A stretch of 64,000 nucleotides of DNA. Origin: Rhodopirellula baltica SH 1. GTDB taxonomy: Bacteria > Planctomycetota > Planctomycetia > Pirellulales > Pirellulaceae. The stretch spans positions 3,286,001 through 3,350,000 of the forward strand of contig NC_005027.1 of assembly GCF_000196115.1 (NCBI RefSeq), given 5' to 3'. Each line of letters starts with the position of its first letter. The stretch's first letter is position 1. The notes under the pieces are model-generated. The model was not told the DNA's origin, ran no database searches, and saw only the letters and a list, made by a program, of their open reading frames with translations. The position numbers were made by a program, and so were the translations under genes. Below are positions 38,024-47,610 of the stretch, one piece after another.

Positions 38024-39151
38024 TCAATCATTCGGAAGGGGACAGACATCACTTGAGTCGGGCGTAATTCGTAGCGGGACTCGTTCCAGTATTTCTCGCA
38101 TGCCCATTGCCGTCTGGTGCAGCCCGTCATGAGGTGCCAACGCTCCCGTGACCGCAACTCGTCCGATTCCCGACTGTGCGACCTGTTCGACGTTACCCAA
38201 ACCGATGCCTCCGATCGCGAATGCGGGCAACGTCAATTCACCGGACCGTTCGGCATCGCTGACCTGCGTCAAGAACTCACAACCAGGATAGCGATCGAAC
38301 GATTTGGTTTTGCCGGGGAACGTTGGTCCGCATCCGATGTAATTCGCCGTGGTGCGAGTTGCCAGGCGAACTTGTTCGATGCTGTGAGTCGACAATCCAA
38401 TCAAACGCTCTGGTCCCACGACTTCTCGAACAGCATCCACCGGCAGTTCCTCTTGTCCGACATGAACACCATCGGCACCGGATGCCACCGCGATGTCGGC
38501 ACGATCATTGATGATCCAAAGGACATCTCGCTCCGCCGCAATCGCCGCCCCGAGTTTGGCTTGTTCAAACAACGTACGGTCGTCGACGCTTGAATCGCGA
38601 AGCTGAATCACATCGACGCCTGCATCAACCAACTCCGCGATCCGAGCTTTCAGATAATCCGCATTGGGCTCGCAAGCGATCAAGGCATACAGGCGGGCTT
38701 CTACCAATTTTCGAGAACGTGCGTTCAGCCCAGCCATCTTCAGCTCCAATTCACGGAAGGTGGCATAGCACTGATAGCGGATCGACTCAATACAAGCGGC
38801 GAATTCGGAGTCCGCCGTCTTTCCGTACTCTTCCAGACACCGCAAAGCTTGCTGGGTCCGAGTCGTCGCGGCCGCGATCACGGAAGACAGATCAGCTCGC
38901 GATTGTTCGCTGGCGGTTTGGACGCCGGTACCAACGTCGCCAGGCGTGTCGCGAGAACCGATCAACTGAAACCGATTCCAACGTCGCATCGCGACCGCTA
39001 GATCGTGCCGGTGCGTCTTCAACCGCTCCGTCAGACTAAGATCGTTTAAGATGAAGCGAGCGGATTCTTCGAGCGTCCGAAGGCCTTCACCGGCGCGATT
39101 CGCGTTGGCATCCAAGATTCTCAATACGGTTCTGGATTCGGCATTCGTCAT
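38024..39151 (-). CDS. thiE: Thiamine-phosphate synthase with N-terminal ThiD2-like domain
   Basis: 375 residues, against about 210 for a plain ThiE. Residues 1-150 (LRILDANANRAGEGLRTLEESARF) form the extra N-terminal domain known from cyanobacterial-type ThiE and called ThiD2. Residues 165-370 are ThiE: VDVIQLRDSSVDDRTLFEQA, WIINDRADIAVASGADGVHVGQEELP, RLIGLSTHSIEQV and a C-terminal AIGGIGLGNVEQV phosphate loop. ThiE joins HMP-PP and thiazole phosphate to thiamine phosphate. No THI-box-like leader is seen. It is the first gene of a probable thiE-exported protein-CYTH operon. Confidence 0.93.
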   Translation of the reverse strand: MTNAESRTVLRILDANANRAGEGLRTLEESARFILNDLSLTERLKTHRHDLAVAMRRWNRFQLIGSRDTPGDVGTGVQTASEQSRADLSSVIAAATTRTQQALRCLEEYGKTADSEFAACIESIRYQCYATFRELELKMAGLNARSRKLVEARLYALIACEPNADYLKARIAELVDAGVDVIQLRDSSVDDRTLFEQAKLGAAIAAERDVLWIINDRADIAVASGADGVHVGQEELPVDAVREVVGPERLIGLSTHSIEQVRLATRTTANYIGCGPTFPGKTKSFDRYPGCEFLTQVSDAERSGELTLPAFAIGGIGLGNVEQVAQSGIGRVAVTGALAPHDGLHQTAMGMREILERVPLRITPDSSDVCPLPND

Positions 39152-39221
39152 TCGTTTCGTTGCTCACTTTGTTTCTTGAACATGCATCTCAACTTCCAAT
39201 CATCCCACTGACCGGCCAGCC

Positions 39222-39974
39222 ATGTCCATTCGTCGCCTCAGCTTCTTCACTGCGTTCGTTTTGTCGATCGCTGGTGCCTTACCATCCGTTTTGCTCTCCA
39301 CCGGACACGCCGATCAACCGACCCAAAAGTCATCTCCACGTCAAGCACGAGCGAACGACCCGTTCGCTCCCCCCAAAGTCGATCCATCACTCCCCAACGT
39401 TCTGTTGATTGGTGATTCCATTTCGATCGGTTACATGCTGGATGCCCGACGAGCATTGGAAGGCAAAGCCAACGTGTTCCGTCCAGGAACAAACTGTGGC
39501 CCAACGACTCGCGGTCTCGAACAACTGGATTCGTGGTTAGGTGACCGCAAGTGGGATGTGATCCACTTCAATTTTGGTTTGCACGATTTGAAATTCTTGG
39601 GCCCCAACGGGAAAAATCTCGCTGATCCGAAACTGCCAACCAGCAAACGGCAAGTCCCACTCGAAGAATACTCCGCCAACCTGGAAACGATCGCAAAAAA
39701 ACTGAAAGCGACCGGCGCGACGGTGATCTGGCGAGAGACCACCCCCGTCCCCGAAGGAGCCAGTGGTCGATTGCCAGAGGATGGCCCGATTTACAACGAA
39801 GCGGCAGCCAAGGTGATGGAATCGGTCGGCGGCATTCAAACCGATCCATTTTACGACTTTGCTATGCATCACGCCTCAACGCAGCGCAAAGCCAACGTGC
39901 ACTACACACCAGCGGGTTCCAAACTGCTCGGTCAACACGTCGCCGAAATCGTCGTCAAAGCGTTGAAGCAATGA
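39222..39974 (+). CDS. Exported SGNH/GDSL hydrolase
   Basis: 250 residues. A signal peptide (LSFFTAFVLSIAGALPSVLL) precedes block I GDSIS (LLIGDSISIGYML), the Asn-containing FNFGLHDLKF and the C-terminal catalytic His in NVHYTPAGSKLL. SGNH hydrolases remove acyl groups from sugars or esters, and an exported planctomycete member could deacetylate polysaccharides; the substrate is inferred only. It is divergent from thiE. Confidence 0.85.
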   Translation: MSIRRLSFFTAFVLSIAGALPSVLLSTGHADQPTQKSSPRQARANDPFAPPKVDPSLPNVLLIGDSISIGYMLDARRALEGKANVFRPGTNCGPTTRGLEQLDSWLGDRKWDVIHFNFGLHDLKFLGPNGKNLADPKLPTSKRQVPLEEYSANLETIAKKLKATGATVIWRETTPVPEGASGRLPEDGPIYNEAAAKVMESVGGIQTDPFYDFAMHHASTQRKANVHYTPAGSKLLGQHVAEIVVKALKQ

Positions 39975-39980
39975 TACGCC

Positions 39981-40038
39981 CCAGTCGGCATACGTCTTCC
40001 AGCCTGTGGATAGACACGGTGGAAGACTTGGCGACTGG
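39981..40038. repeat. REP-like long imperfect inverted repeat
   Basis: Two nested arm pairs: CCAGTCG (39981-39987) with CGACTGG (40032-40038), and GTCTTCCA (39994-40001) with TGGAAGAC (40020-40027). The loop is 18 bases. It lies directly after the SGNH hydrolase stop codon in the spacer before a convergent gene. Size and position fit a REP-type element or a terminator without a T-run. Confidence 0.55.
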
Positions 40039-40077
40039 CATCGAATCTCCAAGCAATCGCGTTTTTAGTTGTCGTAC

Positions 40078-40341
40078 CTAAACGCGAATTAGACTGGCCA
40101 GCTTGTTTCTAAGCAGAGACAGCACTGGCCAGGAAACCCATCCCCAGCCCAACGCCATTGAGAAAAGGATGACGGGATCGACGGTCCATGTCACGGACAT
40201 TCCCAGCGAACAAAGTGTCATCAACGCCAGCAAGACGGTGACGGGAAGGCGCTCAACAACGAAGTCTTTCTTTGGTTCCTCCGCTTCGATGTCGCTCGTT
40301 TGCTGATACGGATTTGGTCGCAGCACATCACCATCTGGCAT
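40078..40341 (-). CDS. Small membrane protein of unknown function
   Basis: 87 residues from MPDGDVLRPNPYQQ (ATG at 40341). A longer TTG start at 40395 is possible. Two hydrophobic segments follow a polar N-terminus: LPVTVLLALMTLCSLGMSV and ILFSMALGWGWVSWPVL. Small two-segment proteins with an NPYQ-like N-terminus are common in Rhodopirellula. No function can be assigned. Confidence 0.6.
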   Translation of the reverse strand: MPDGDVLRPNPYQQTSDIEAEEPKKDFVVERLPVTVLLALMTLCSLGMSVTWTVDPVILFSMALGWGWVSWPVLSLLRNKLASLIRV

Positions 40342-40472
40342 GAGTTGGAATGAATTGAAAAGGACACGAACGCTTCGTTCCAAAACGTCGCTCAAGTTTT
40401 TCGGCTTTGATCCACGCGACAGGGTCGGTCATGAACCCAATGGACATCGATCACGATTCGGACCAGAGACAC

Positions 40473-40508
40473 AAAAAAGCGAACGTCCGCACCTGCTGAC
40501 GTCCGCTT
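40473..40508 (-). terminator. Rho-independent terminator
   Basis: On the minus strand a ten-base stem AAGCGGACGT / ACGTTCGCTT (one G-U pair) is followed by TTTTTT. It lies 175 bases after the ABC-2 permease pair and before the small membrane-protein gene. The rest of the 341-base gap (40342-40682) shows no gene. Confidence 0.8.
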
Positions 40509-40682
40509 CGTCTTGGAATCGAATTCTTATTGTGGTCCTGCTTCTTGCTGACATGACACCGAGCGTTGTCAAACTCAAATCAGTCACTAACGCCGCGAGC
40601 GATCGGTGATCAGCGTTAACAAACCTATTGCTGATTCAAAGCTTCTTCCATCGCATCGTTGCGTCCATCGACAGCAACAGTC

Positions 40683-41633
40683 TCAAGAACTCGCGCTTCG
40701 GTAGCTGCTTAGTGCTCGGCGAAAAACCCAACGACTAAAGGTGACGCTCATCACGGTCGCGATCAACGCCCAACCGACCAGCAGCCACTCTTCGTTGGTC
40801 CGTGGGTCAATCGGTTTTGCCAGCAAGCGAGCCGGGACGTTCACAACCACCAAGACGGGCACCACGAAAGTAAAGAAACCGTACATGGGCGTGCCCCAAC
40901 CACGGTTGTAGATCTCCATCGGATAGCGACTGAAGTTGGTGATGTAAAACCAAAAATTGTAAAGCGTTTGATTGCGTCCCAACCAGATGCTCGTCGCGGA
41001 CAAGCAGATCATGAGGCTGTACATGATCACAATGCCGCACATGCAAAAGAGCACATAGAGCAGTAAAGAGGTGACCGACGGTATGTGCGGATCAACCTCG
41101 CGAGTTGCCAGTTTGGTCAGCGCCACCCCGGCGATCACCAAACCCGCCAAGAAGTTGGCTAGCGACGACCAACTGACGCGTCGAAACGAGATCAAAAACT
41201 GCGTGTCGATGGGTTTGAGCAAGGCAAAGTCCAACCCGCCCGTCCGAATCAACTCACTGAATTCTTCGGCGTTGGGCATGAAGAACGCTTGCACAATCGA
41301 GTTGATGAACCAGGTCGTGGCCAAAAACAAAAAGAATCGCTCGCGATCCCAACCGGTATCCGCTCCGATCGATCCGGTGAATTGAAAGATGATCAGGTAA
41401 AAGCCGACGTTCATCAGCGTCCAACCGATGCTGCTCAAGCACTCGATCACGAAGTTCGCCCGAAACGTCATGTCGCGAACCAAACTGTTGCGAGCGAATG
41501 TTCCGAAAACACGGACATAGCGCATCCACTCGGATCCGGCCTCTCGTTCCGAAACACTTGCTTCGTTCATCCAGTGGTCATCCATGGCAGGTCTGTCTTG
41601 ATTCGAACCGTCAGTTGCTGGCTTGGATTGCAT
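40683..41633 (-). CDS. ABC-2 family transporter permease
   Basis: 316 residues from MQSKPATDGSNQ; the start is chosen because GGAGG lies eight bases before the ATG at 41633 and overlaps the end of the upstream gene. Six hydrophobic segments (for example IGWTLMNVGFYLIIFQF, FLFLATTWFINSIVQAFFM, LANFLAGLVIAGVAL, VTSLLLYVLFCMCGIVIMY) and the motif FSELIRTGGLDFALLKPID place it with the ABC-2/DUF990 permeases. It probably forms a heterodimer with the neighbouring permease. The ATPase is not in this window. Confidence 0.85.
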   Translation of the reverse strand: MQSKPATDGSNQDRPAMDDHWMNEASVSEREAGSEWMRYVRVFGTFARNSLVRDMTFRANFVIECLSSIGWTLMNVGFYLIIFQFTGSIGADTGWDRERFFLFLATTWFINSIVQAFFMPNAEEFSELIRTGGLDFALLKPIDTQFLISFRRVSWSSLANFLAGLVIAGVALTKLATREVDPHIPSVTSLLLYVLFCMCGIVIMYSLMICLSATSIWLGRNQTLYNFWFYITNFSRYPMEIYNRGWGTPMYGFFTFVVPVLVVVNVPARLLAKPIDPRTNEEWLLVGWALIATVMSVTFSRWVFRRALSSYRSASS

Positions 41634-41637
41634 GGCA

Positions 41638-42606
41638 TCAACCTCCATACCCGCTGTAACGGGCCACGCCGCGAGAGTACGACCAGCGGCAGACAACGAT
41701 GAAGAACGTCAACCAAGCCGCCTCGATCGCCATCTCCATCGGCAGGTCTTCATCAGGAATTTTCCCCAGGAACACGGCCGCGGGGAAATAGGCGAGGTAC
41801 TTCAGCGGCAACAAATTAACGAACCACTCGATGCTGTCGGGTAACAACGAAATCGGAAACATGTGCCCAGACAGAAAGAAGCTGAACAACATGTAAAGGA
41901 ACAGCAGCGACGAGACCTCCAAAAACCAAAAGCCAATCATTCCAATCGCCGCTTCGAGAAAGAAGCCGATTAGAAACCCCATCACCAACGATCCGACAAA
42001 AGCGGCGAACAAATGCGGTGGCGGAAACCCACCGACAAAGTAGTCGCGGCAAAGAAAGAACACCAAACCAAACGGTGCGAACGCGATCGCGTAGTAAGCG
42101 ACTTTGTGAGCAACTCGGTTGATCAACAAAAAGCTGATCAAGTCGATTGGCTGGATCAAATAGCGTTTGATTTCGCCTTCGCGAATCTGCAGAGCGATCC
42201 CAGATGCCAAACCCGGCATACTGGAGAATGCCCGTGCCAACATGGTGATCAAGTAGTACGCCACCATGTCGCGGAAACCGAAACCGCCAATTTGAACCGC
42301 CTCGGTCGCCGAACTGAGCTCTGAACCGTTCACCTCGGATCCGCCGACGGCCGACTCGACCATTTGCTCGGCCGCTTGGCTGGCGGCGATTGAATCATAG
42401 ATCGCCCACCACAGAAAAATCTGGGTGACGATTGGCAGGAAACGCATCAACGTCCCGAGAGCGAAGTCGCCGCGATAAACCAATCGTTCCGATAGAGCGG
42501 TGGTGAAAATTTTTTTCCAAACTCGCACGCGGCTGCCCCACGTCGTAGCGGCGAGATGATGCGAATCCAGATCAGGGTCGTCAAACGACGAAGTTGCGGT
42601 CGCCAT
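41638..42606 (-). CDS. ABC-2 family transporter permease
   Basis: 322 residues from MATATSSFDDPDLD; the upstream 47 codons of the open frame are not family-like. It has six hydrophobic segments, including LPIVTQIFLWWAIYDSI, AYYLITMLARAFSSMP and LLFLYMLFSFFLSGHMF, and a cytoplasmic GIALQIREGEIKRYLIQPID motif that matches the partner permease's LIRTGGLDFALLKPID. Export of an unknown substrate across the inner membrane is likely. The upstream 676 bases hold no ATPase gene. Confidence 0.85.
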   Translation of the reverse strand: MATATSSFDDPDLDSHHLAATTWGSRVRVWKKIFTTALSERLVYRGDFALGTLMRFLPIVTQIFLWWAIYDSIAASQAAEQMVESAVGGSEVNGSELSSATEAVQIGGFGFRDMVAYYLITMLARAFSSMPGLASGIALQIREGEIKRYLIQPIDLISFLLINRVAHKVAYYAIAFAPFGLVFFLCRDYFVGGFPPPHLFAAFVGSLVMGFLIGFFLEAAIGMIGFWFLEVSSLLFLYMLFSFFLSGHMFPISLLPDSIEWFVNLLPLKYLAYFPAAVFLGKIPDEDLPMEMAIEAAWLTFFIVVCRWSYSRGVARYSGYGG

Positions 42607-43282
42607 GAAGAATGACAGAAAGGTTTTCGAGGATGGCAAGCGGTCGACGTAGCATCGGGAACCGAACAACGGATCCGATCGCCGTCCCGAACCAAAGTAG
42701 CCGAGAGGCGAGGTTCTTCCGATGCCCCTCGGGCCGAGAGCCACCACGCTGACCGCTCAGTTGTGCTAGCAAATCCGCTGATTGCGATCGGCGACGAAGG
42801 CGTTTTTCGCTGAATCAAACGGCATTTGCGACCATCTGATTCAAAAGAGGTTCCGCCTCCATTTTTGCATCTGATTGGTATTGACGCGTCCGTGAAACCC
42901 CAGCAAACTTCTCGCATGCTTGTAACGAAGCGGGCAGCCTGCCATTTGGGGAATTCCACCCACCGCGGCTGACACACTACGCTACAGGGATGTAACCGGA
43001 CCGAAATTTGCCTCGGCACCTCGCTTTCCCAGCCTTTCGCAGGGAACGTCGAAACGCCGGTCGCTCAGGAAGAGTGACGATCACTTCGCAGTCGCGAAGC
43101 CGGGTTGACCGTTCCACTGACCGCATCCAATTTGGATCGGCAGCCGTTGACAAGCCAGCGAGAGAAATCTTGCTCGACTTGCCCGCCGCATGTCGTTTCT
43201 GGAGTGGATGTCCCCCGCGTTCGTGCTGGTTGAATTTGTCGCCAACGACATTTTGATCCGGCCTTTTGACAGGAGCGTTCGT
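42607..43282. other. Divergent intergenic region without a recognisable gene
   Basis: 676 bases between the permease pair and dnaG. It must contain both promoters. An open frame on the minus strand here is only the reverse of dnaG. I see no RNA gene; the 93 bases before 43283 are open in the dnaG frame but are not primase-like. Confidence 0.5.
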
Positions 43283-45400
43283 TTGTCCCCTTCGACGGAC
43301 TTCGACGTCAAAGAGCGAGTTCGCGCCGCGACCGACATCGTTGATGTCATCGGGCATGATCTGGAATTGCGTCCGCAGGGCCGTCACTTCGTTGCCCGCT
43401 GCCCATTCCACAACGACACTCGTCCGTCGATGACGGTCAACCAAGAACGCCAATCTTGGAAGTGCTGGGTCTGCGACATCGGCGGAGATATTTTCAGCTT
43501 CGTCATGCAACGCGAAGGCGTGGACTTTCCCACCGCACTGCGAAGTCTGGCTGAACGAGCCGGGATCGAAATCCCTGAATTCAATCGCGGCCCCAAAACT
43601 CAACCGGGAAGCCCCGACGACAAAGCCACCTTGATGAAGGCGGTGGACCTGATCTGTCGAGCCTACTTCGACGAACTGGCCTGCGGAAAATCCGACGACG
43701 CCAAACTGGCACGCGACTACCTCGCCAGCCGTGGCATCGATGACAGCAATCGCGAACTGTTCAAAATCGGTTTTGCTCCAGACTCGTGGGACTTCGCCGT
43801 CAACCTGCTGAAACGAAACAAGTTCTCCGAAGCCGTCGCCCAAGCCGCTGGCGTCGCAATCGGCCGAGATGGCAAATCGGGTTGCTACGATCGCTTTCGT
43901 GGTCGACTGATGTTCCCGATCGACAACGCGCAGGGCCAAGCCATCTCACTGGGTGGACGAATCATTCCCGCGATCGCCAACCGCATCGCGGAAGCCAAAG
44001 GCGACGGGTCCAACGGAGGTGCGAAGTACATCAATGGTCCTGAGACCATGTTGTTCCGCAAATCCAACGAGCTTTATGGATTGCACCTCGCTCGCGACGC
44101 GATGCGAGCGGCCGATGAAGTCCTCGTCATGGAAGGCTACACCGACGTGGTAGCGACTCGCATGGCGGGCATCGACCACAGCGTTGCGGTGCTCGGAACT
44201 GCTCTGACCGCCTCGCACGTTCGCGTGCTGAAACGTTTCGTCAATCGAGTCGTTCTGGTTCTCGATGGCGATGACGCTGGCAAACGACGCGCAGAAGAAG
44301 TCCTCGAATTATTTGTTACCGCCGACGCGGACCTGCGAATCCTGACGCTGCCCGACGGGTTGGACCCGGCTGACTTCCTGGCCCAACAATCCGCCGCAAA
44401 TTTGCTGGACATGGCCGGCAAAGCCCCCGATGCGATGGACCACAAGCTGAATCGCTTGACCGAGGGAGTTGACGTGACTCGCGACACACACCGAGTCACA
44501 ACCGCGATCGAAACGATGTTGGGCGTGCTAACGAAAACACCCACCAAAAGCGACAAGACCGAACTCAAAATCGACCAACTGCTGGTTCGCATGAGCCAAA
44601 CGTTTGGCCTACCAGTCGAACGTCTGCAACGCCGCCTCGAAACGGTTCGCGAAGAAACCGCGGAGCGAGAACGCAAGCAAGCCCGCTACCGCAAAGCTAA
44701 CACGAGCGGTGGACATCAAGACTCGGCACAAACCAGTGCACCGGCATCGCAAAAACCAGCCTCACGCCCGCCTTCTTCCGCGTCGATGGACGACTTCGAT
44801 CCGTTCGAGCAAGCGGCCATGGAAGACGCTGCCGCGTTTGGCATCGACGAAGGCTTTGATGACTACGCTCCTTCGACGCCCAGCGACTTTGGTGCCGCGA
44901 ATCATCCACGGCGAAACTCTCCGAGTGGCCCGACACGACCTCAGCCGCCCGAACAAGGTGCCGCGATCACCGGTGTCGATCGCGAACTCTTTGAGATCCT
45001 GATCGAGTCACCCGAGGTCGCCGCGATGGCCGTGGAAGCGATCGATCCATCGTGGCTGCACTCCAACACCGCGAAGATGTTGCTGTCCGCTTATCAAGAC
45101 CTGGATCTACAAGGCCGCGACCTGGACGTCGACTCCGTGCTTGTCCTGCTCGAGAATGATTTTTTGAAAAATCAAATCATCACTTTGCAAGAACGAATCG
45201 AGCAACGTGCTGGCCACGTTTTAGACGAGCCACACCTACGATACACCGCGATCTTGACTCGTTTTCGCGAACGCGAATTTGACGCCGAAAAGACTCGCCA
45301 AATCGAAAAATTACAATCAGCATCCTTGCCCGAAGACGAAGAGCTCGCGATGTTAGAACAACTGTTTGCTGCCGAACGAATTCGGCAAACGCCCCGCTAG
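43283..45400 (+). CDS. dnaG: DNA primase
   Basis: Makes RNA primers for replication. The start is TTG at 43283, preceded by AGGAG at seven bases spacing, giving MSPSTDFDVKERVRAATDIV; earlier in-frame starts lack both a Shine-Dalgarno and primase similarity. The CHC2 zinc finger uses C40, H43, C61 and C64 (RCPFHNDTRPS and KCWVC). The TOPRIM core has EGYTD (about 284-288) and VLDGDDAGKRRAEE (about 328). A linker at 470-570 is low-complexity and acidic. The C-terminal helical part would bind the helicase. At 705 residues it is larger than E. coli DnaG. rpoD follows 210 bases later, the classic macromolecular-synthesis order. Confidence 0.95.
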   Translation: MSPSTDFDVKERVRAATDIVDVIGHDLELRPQGRHFVARCPFHNDTRPSMTVNQERQSWKCWVCDIGGDIFSFVMQREGVDFPTALRSLAERAGIEIPEFNRGPKTQPGSPDDKATLMKAVDLICRAYFDELACGKSDDAKLARDYLASRGIDDSNRELFKIGFAPDSWDFAVNLLKRNKFSEAVAQAAGVAIGRDGKSGCYDRFRGRLMFPIDNAQGQAISLGGRIIPAIANRIAEAKGDGSNGGAKYINGPETMLFRKSNELYGLHLARDAMRAADEVLVMEGYTDVVATRMAGIDHSVAVLGTALTASHVRVLKRFVNRVVLVLDGDDAGKRRAEEVLELFVTADADLRILTLPDGLDPADFLAQQSAANLLDMAGKAPDAMDHKLNRLTEGVDVTRDTHRVTTAIETMLGVLTKTPTKSDKTELKIDQLLVRMSQTFGLPVERLQRRLETVREETAERERKQARYRKANTSGGHQDSAQTSAPASQKPASRPPSSASMDDFDPFEQAAMEDAAAFGIDEGFDDYAPSTPSDFGAANHPRRNSPSGPTRPQPPEQGAAITGVDRELFEILIESPEVAAMAVEAIDPSWLHSNTAKMLLSAYQDLDLQGRDLDVDSVLVLLENDFLKNQIITLQERIEQRAGHVLDEPHLRYTAILTRFREREFDAEKTRQIEKLQSASLPEDEELAMLEQLFAAERIRQTPR

Positions 45401-45461
45401 GACAACCCTTCCAAGGCCACCACTTATAGGAGCCTCGACACCCGACCCAACTGAAGCGTTC

Positions 45462-45585
45462 GCGATTCATGATGAATCGCATTTGAAAAGATTTCAAACA
45501 CGACATTCACAGTCATTGTTGAACTGAATCACGTGATTCAGGTTCCCGCAAACACCAACATGACTGACCGTTCCATGAAGGAACG
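45462..45585. promoter_or_regulatory. Cluster of four perfect inverted repeats in the dnaG-rpoD spacer
   Basis: Four dyads lie within 124 bases. They are GCGATTCAT-G-ATGAATCGC (45462-45480), TTTGAAA-AGA-TTTCAAA (45482-45498), the 18-base palindrome CTGAATCACGTGATTCAG (45524-45541) and CGTTCC-ATGAA-GGAACG (45569-45585). The first and third share GATTCA/TGAATC half-sites in opposite arrangement. They could be operators for one or more repressors, or stems of a structured rpoD leader. The AGGAGG ribosome site follows at 45597-45602. Confidence 0.65.
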
Positions 45586-45610
45586 TGACCCATAACAGGA
45601 GGTTTTTCCG

Positions 45611-47314
45611 ATGCAATTGATGGACCAAGATCTTTCGCAACTCATCGCCCGCGGAACCAAGGACGGTTTCCTCACCTACGATGAAGTCAACGCATACCTG
45701 CCCGATGAAGATGTCAACCCAGAGAAGCTCAACTCGCTTTTGTTGGCCCTGGAAAATCGTGGCATCCAACTGATTGAAGCCTCGGAAAAGAAGGCTCGCG
45801 ACGCCGCTGCACGTCGCCCGTCCCCAAACGTTCGCGGACTGCGTTCGGTCGACATGACTGCCGACGAAGAATCGCCCGAACAAATCTTGGCAAACGAAGC
45901 CGCGTCGCAAAGCTTCTCTTCGGCTGACATGCCAAAGGCCAGCGAAGATCCCATTCGCATGTACCTCAGCCAGATGGCCGAGATCCCATTGCTGTCTCGC
46001 GAAGAAGAGATCGCACTGGCAAAGAAGATCGAAATCACTCGCAAGCAATACCGTCGCTCGCTGTTGGAAACCGACTACGCTTTGCGAGCCACCGTCGACA
46101 CTCTGCAAAAAGTCCACTCGGGCGAACTTCCCTTCGACCGCACAATCAAAGTCTCGCTTACCGAGCGATTGACCAAGGAACAAATTTCCCAGCGAATGCC
46201 GCACAACCTGCGAACGCTGAATGATTTGATCGCCAAGAACAAAGCCGACTTTGAAATCCTGGTTCGACGCAGTGCATCGCCACGCTTGAAAGCCGAAGTC
46301 CGCAAGCAATTTCTTCGTCGCCGTCGCAAATGCCTGGAACTCGTCGAAGAATTGTCGCTGCGAAGCCGCCGCGTCACACCATTGCTGCATCAACTCGAAA
46401 AAATCTCTGGCCGAATGACTTTCATTCGTGAGCGTTTGGCCGACCTCGGCAACGACGCGATGAGCCGCGACGAAGCTGCTGATCTGCGTCAAGAACTTCG
46501 CGAATTGATGTTGGTCACACAAGAAAGCCCAACCAGCTTGCACAACCGCATGGCCAAGGTTCGCCGCCACTTTGATCAATACGAAGCAACCAAACGCGAA
46601 CTCAGTGCCGGCAACCTTCGCTTGGTGGTTTCGATCGCGAAAAAGTACCGCAACCGCGGTCTGTCGTTCTTGGATCTGATTCAAGAAGGCAACACCGGCT
46701 TGATGCGAGCGGTCGACAAATATGAATATCGTCGCGGTTTCAAGTTCAGCACTTACGCAACATGGTGGATTCGTCAGGCGATCACTCGTGCCATCGCTGA
46801 CCAGGCTCGCACAATCCGAATCCCCGTGCACATGATCGACGTTCTCAGCAAACTTCGCCAAGCACAAAAGCGACTCACTCAAACACTCCGTCGCGAGCCA
46901 ACCTACGAAGACATTGCCGAAGCGACCGATGTTCCGATCGAAGAAGTTCGCCGAGTGATGGACATCGGACGACACCCCGTCAGCCTGGACCGTCCCGTCG
47001 GCGAAGGCGAAGACAGCAGCTTTGGCGAATTTGTCCAAGATAGCGAAACGGACAACCCGGTCCGTATCGCCGCCAGTGGCATGTTGCGAAACAAGATTGA
47101 CGAACTGCTGAAAACACTGACCTTCCGCGAACGCGAAATCATTCGCTTGCGTTACGGCTTGGTTGATGGATACAGCTACACGCTCGAAGAGTGCGGTCGA
47201 ATCTTCAAGGTCACTCGCGAACGCGTTCGTCAAATCGAAGCCAAAGCGGTTGCGAAGATGCAGAGCCCATCACGTGCCGAGCGTTTGTCGTCTTACCTCA
47301 AACCCGCCGCTTAA
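45611..47314 (+). CDS. rpoD: Primary sigma factor RpoD (sigma-70)
   Basis: 567 residues; the start ATG at 45611 has AGGAGG upstream. Region 1.1 (about 1-85) is present ([24 protein letters not shown]). Region 1.2 has [22 protein letters not shown] long non-conserved helical insert lies between 1.2 and 2. Region 2 is about 332-400 ([41 protein letters not shown]). Region 3 includes [13 protein letters not shown]. Region 4 ends with [23 protein letters not shown], the -35-binding HTH. It directs RNA polymerase to housekeeping promoters, consistent with the TATACT and TATAAT boxes seen here. Confidence 0.97.
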   Translation: MQLMDQDLSQLIARGTKDGFLTYDEVNAYLPDEDVNPEKLNSLLLALENRGIQLIEASEKKARDAAARRPSPNVRGLRSVDMTADEESPEQILANEAASQSFSSADMPKASEDPIRMYLSQMAEIPLLSREEEIALAKKIEITRKQYRRSLLETDYALRATVDTLQKVHSGELPFDRTIKVSLTERLTKEQISQRMPHNLRTLNDLIAKNKADFEILVRRSASPRLKAEVRKQFLRRRRKCLELVEELSLRSRRVTPLLHQLEKISGRMTFIRERLADLGNDAMSRDEAADLRQELRELMLVTQESPTSLHNRMAKVRRHFDQYEATKRELSAGNLRLVVSIAKKYRNRGLSFLDLIQEGNTGLMRAVDKYEYRRGFKFSTYATWWIRQAITRAIADQARTIRIPVHMIDVLSKLRQAQKRLTQTLRREPTYEDIAEATDVPIEEVRRVMDIGRHPVSLDRPVGEGEDSSFGEFVQDSETDNPVRIAASGMLRNKIDELLKTLTFREREIIRLRYGLVDGYSYTLEECGRIFKVTRERVRQIEAKAVAKMQSPSRAERLSSYLKPAA

Positions 47315-47360
47315 CACTTTCGGCGTGCTCACCCTGAACCGGGTGAATTGAAACACAGAG

Positions 47361-47409
47361 AGCCTTCGGGGAATCGTCTTACCCAGACGAATTCCCGAAG
47401 GCTTTTTTT
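47361..47409 (+). terminator. Rho-independent terminator of rpoD
   Basis: A long stem opens with AGCCTTCGGG at 47361 and closes with CCCGAAGGCT, ending in seven Ts (47403-47409), about 45 bases after the rpoD stop. Confidence 0.93.
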
Positions 47410-47610
47410 GATTGAAACGGCCTGCTGACGTTTCAACCCAGACACCCACATTTCGCGAATTGTGATACAACTCTGCGACGACGCCCCCTCCCTGCAGCTC
47501 GGGACGATTGGACTGACCCCACGGCGAAATACGTGGCGTAATGTCGCGGAAACCGAAATCTGCAGGTGTTGGTATGGGTTTTTAGGACGACTAAGTTTTT
47601 AATATTGGCA

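Noticed and set aside
42977-43939. Long minus-strand open frame of about 320 residues opposite dnaG
   Set aside because: It is the reverse of the dnaG coding sequence, with no family features, and dnaG on the plus strand has all primase motifs.
45494-47233. Long minus-strand open frame of about 580 residues opposite rpoD
   Set aside because: It mirrors the rpoD gene, is Phe/Gln/Val-rich as expected for an antisense frame, and has no domain.
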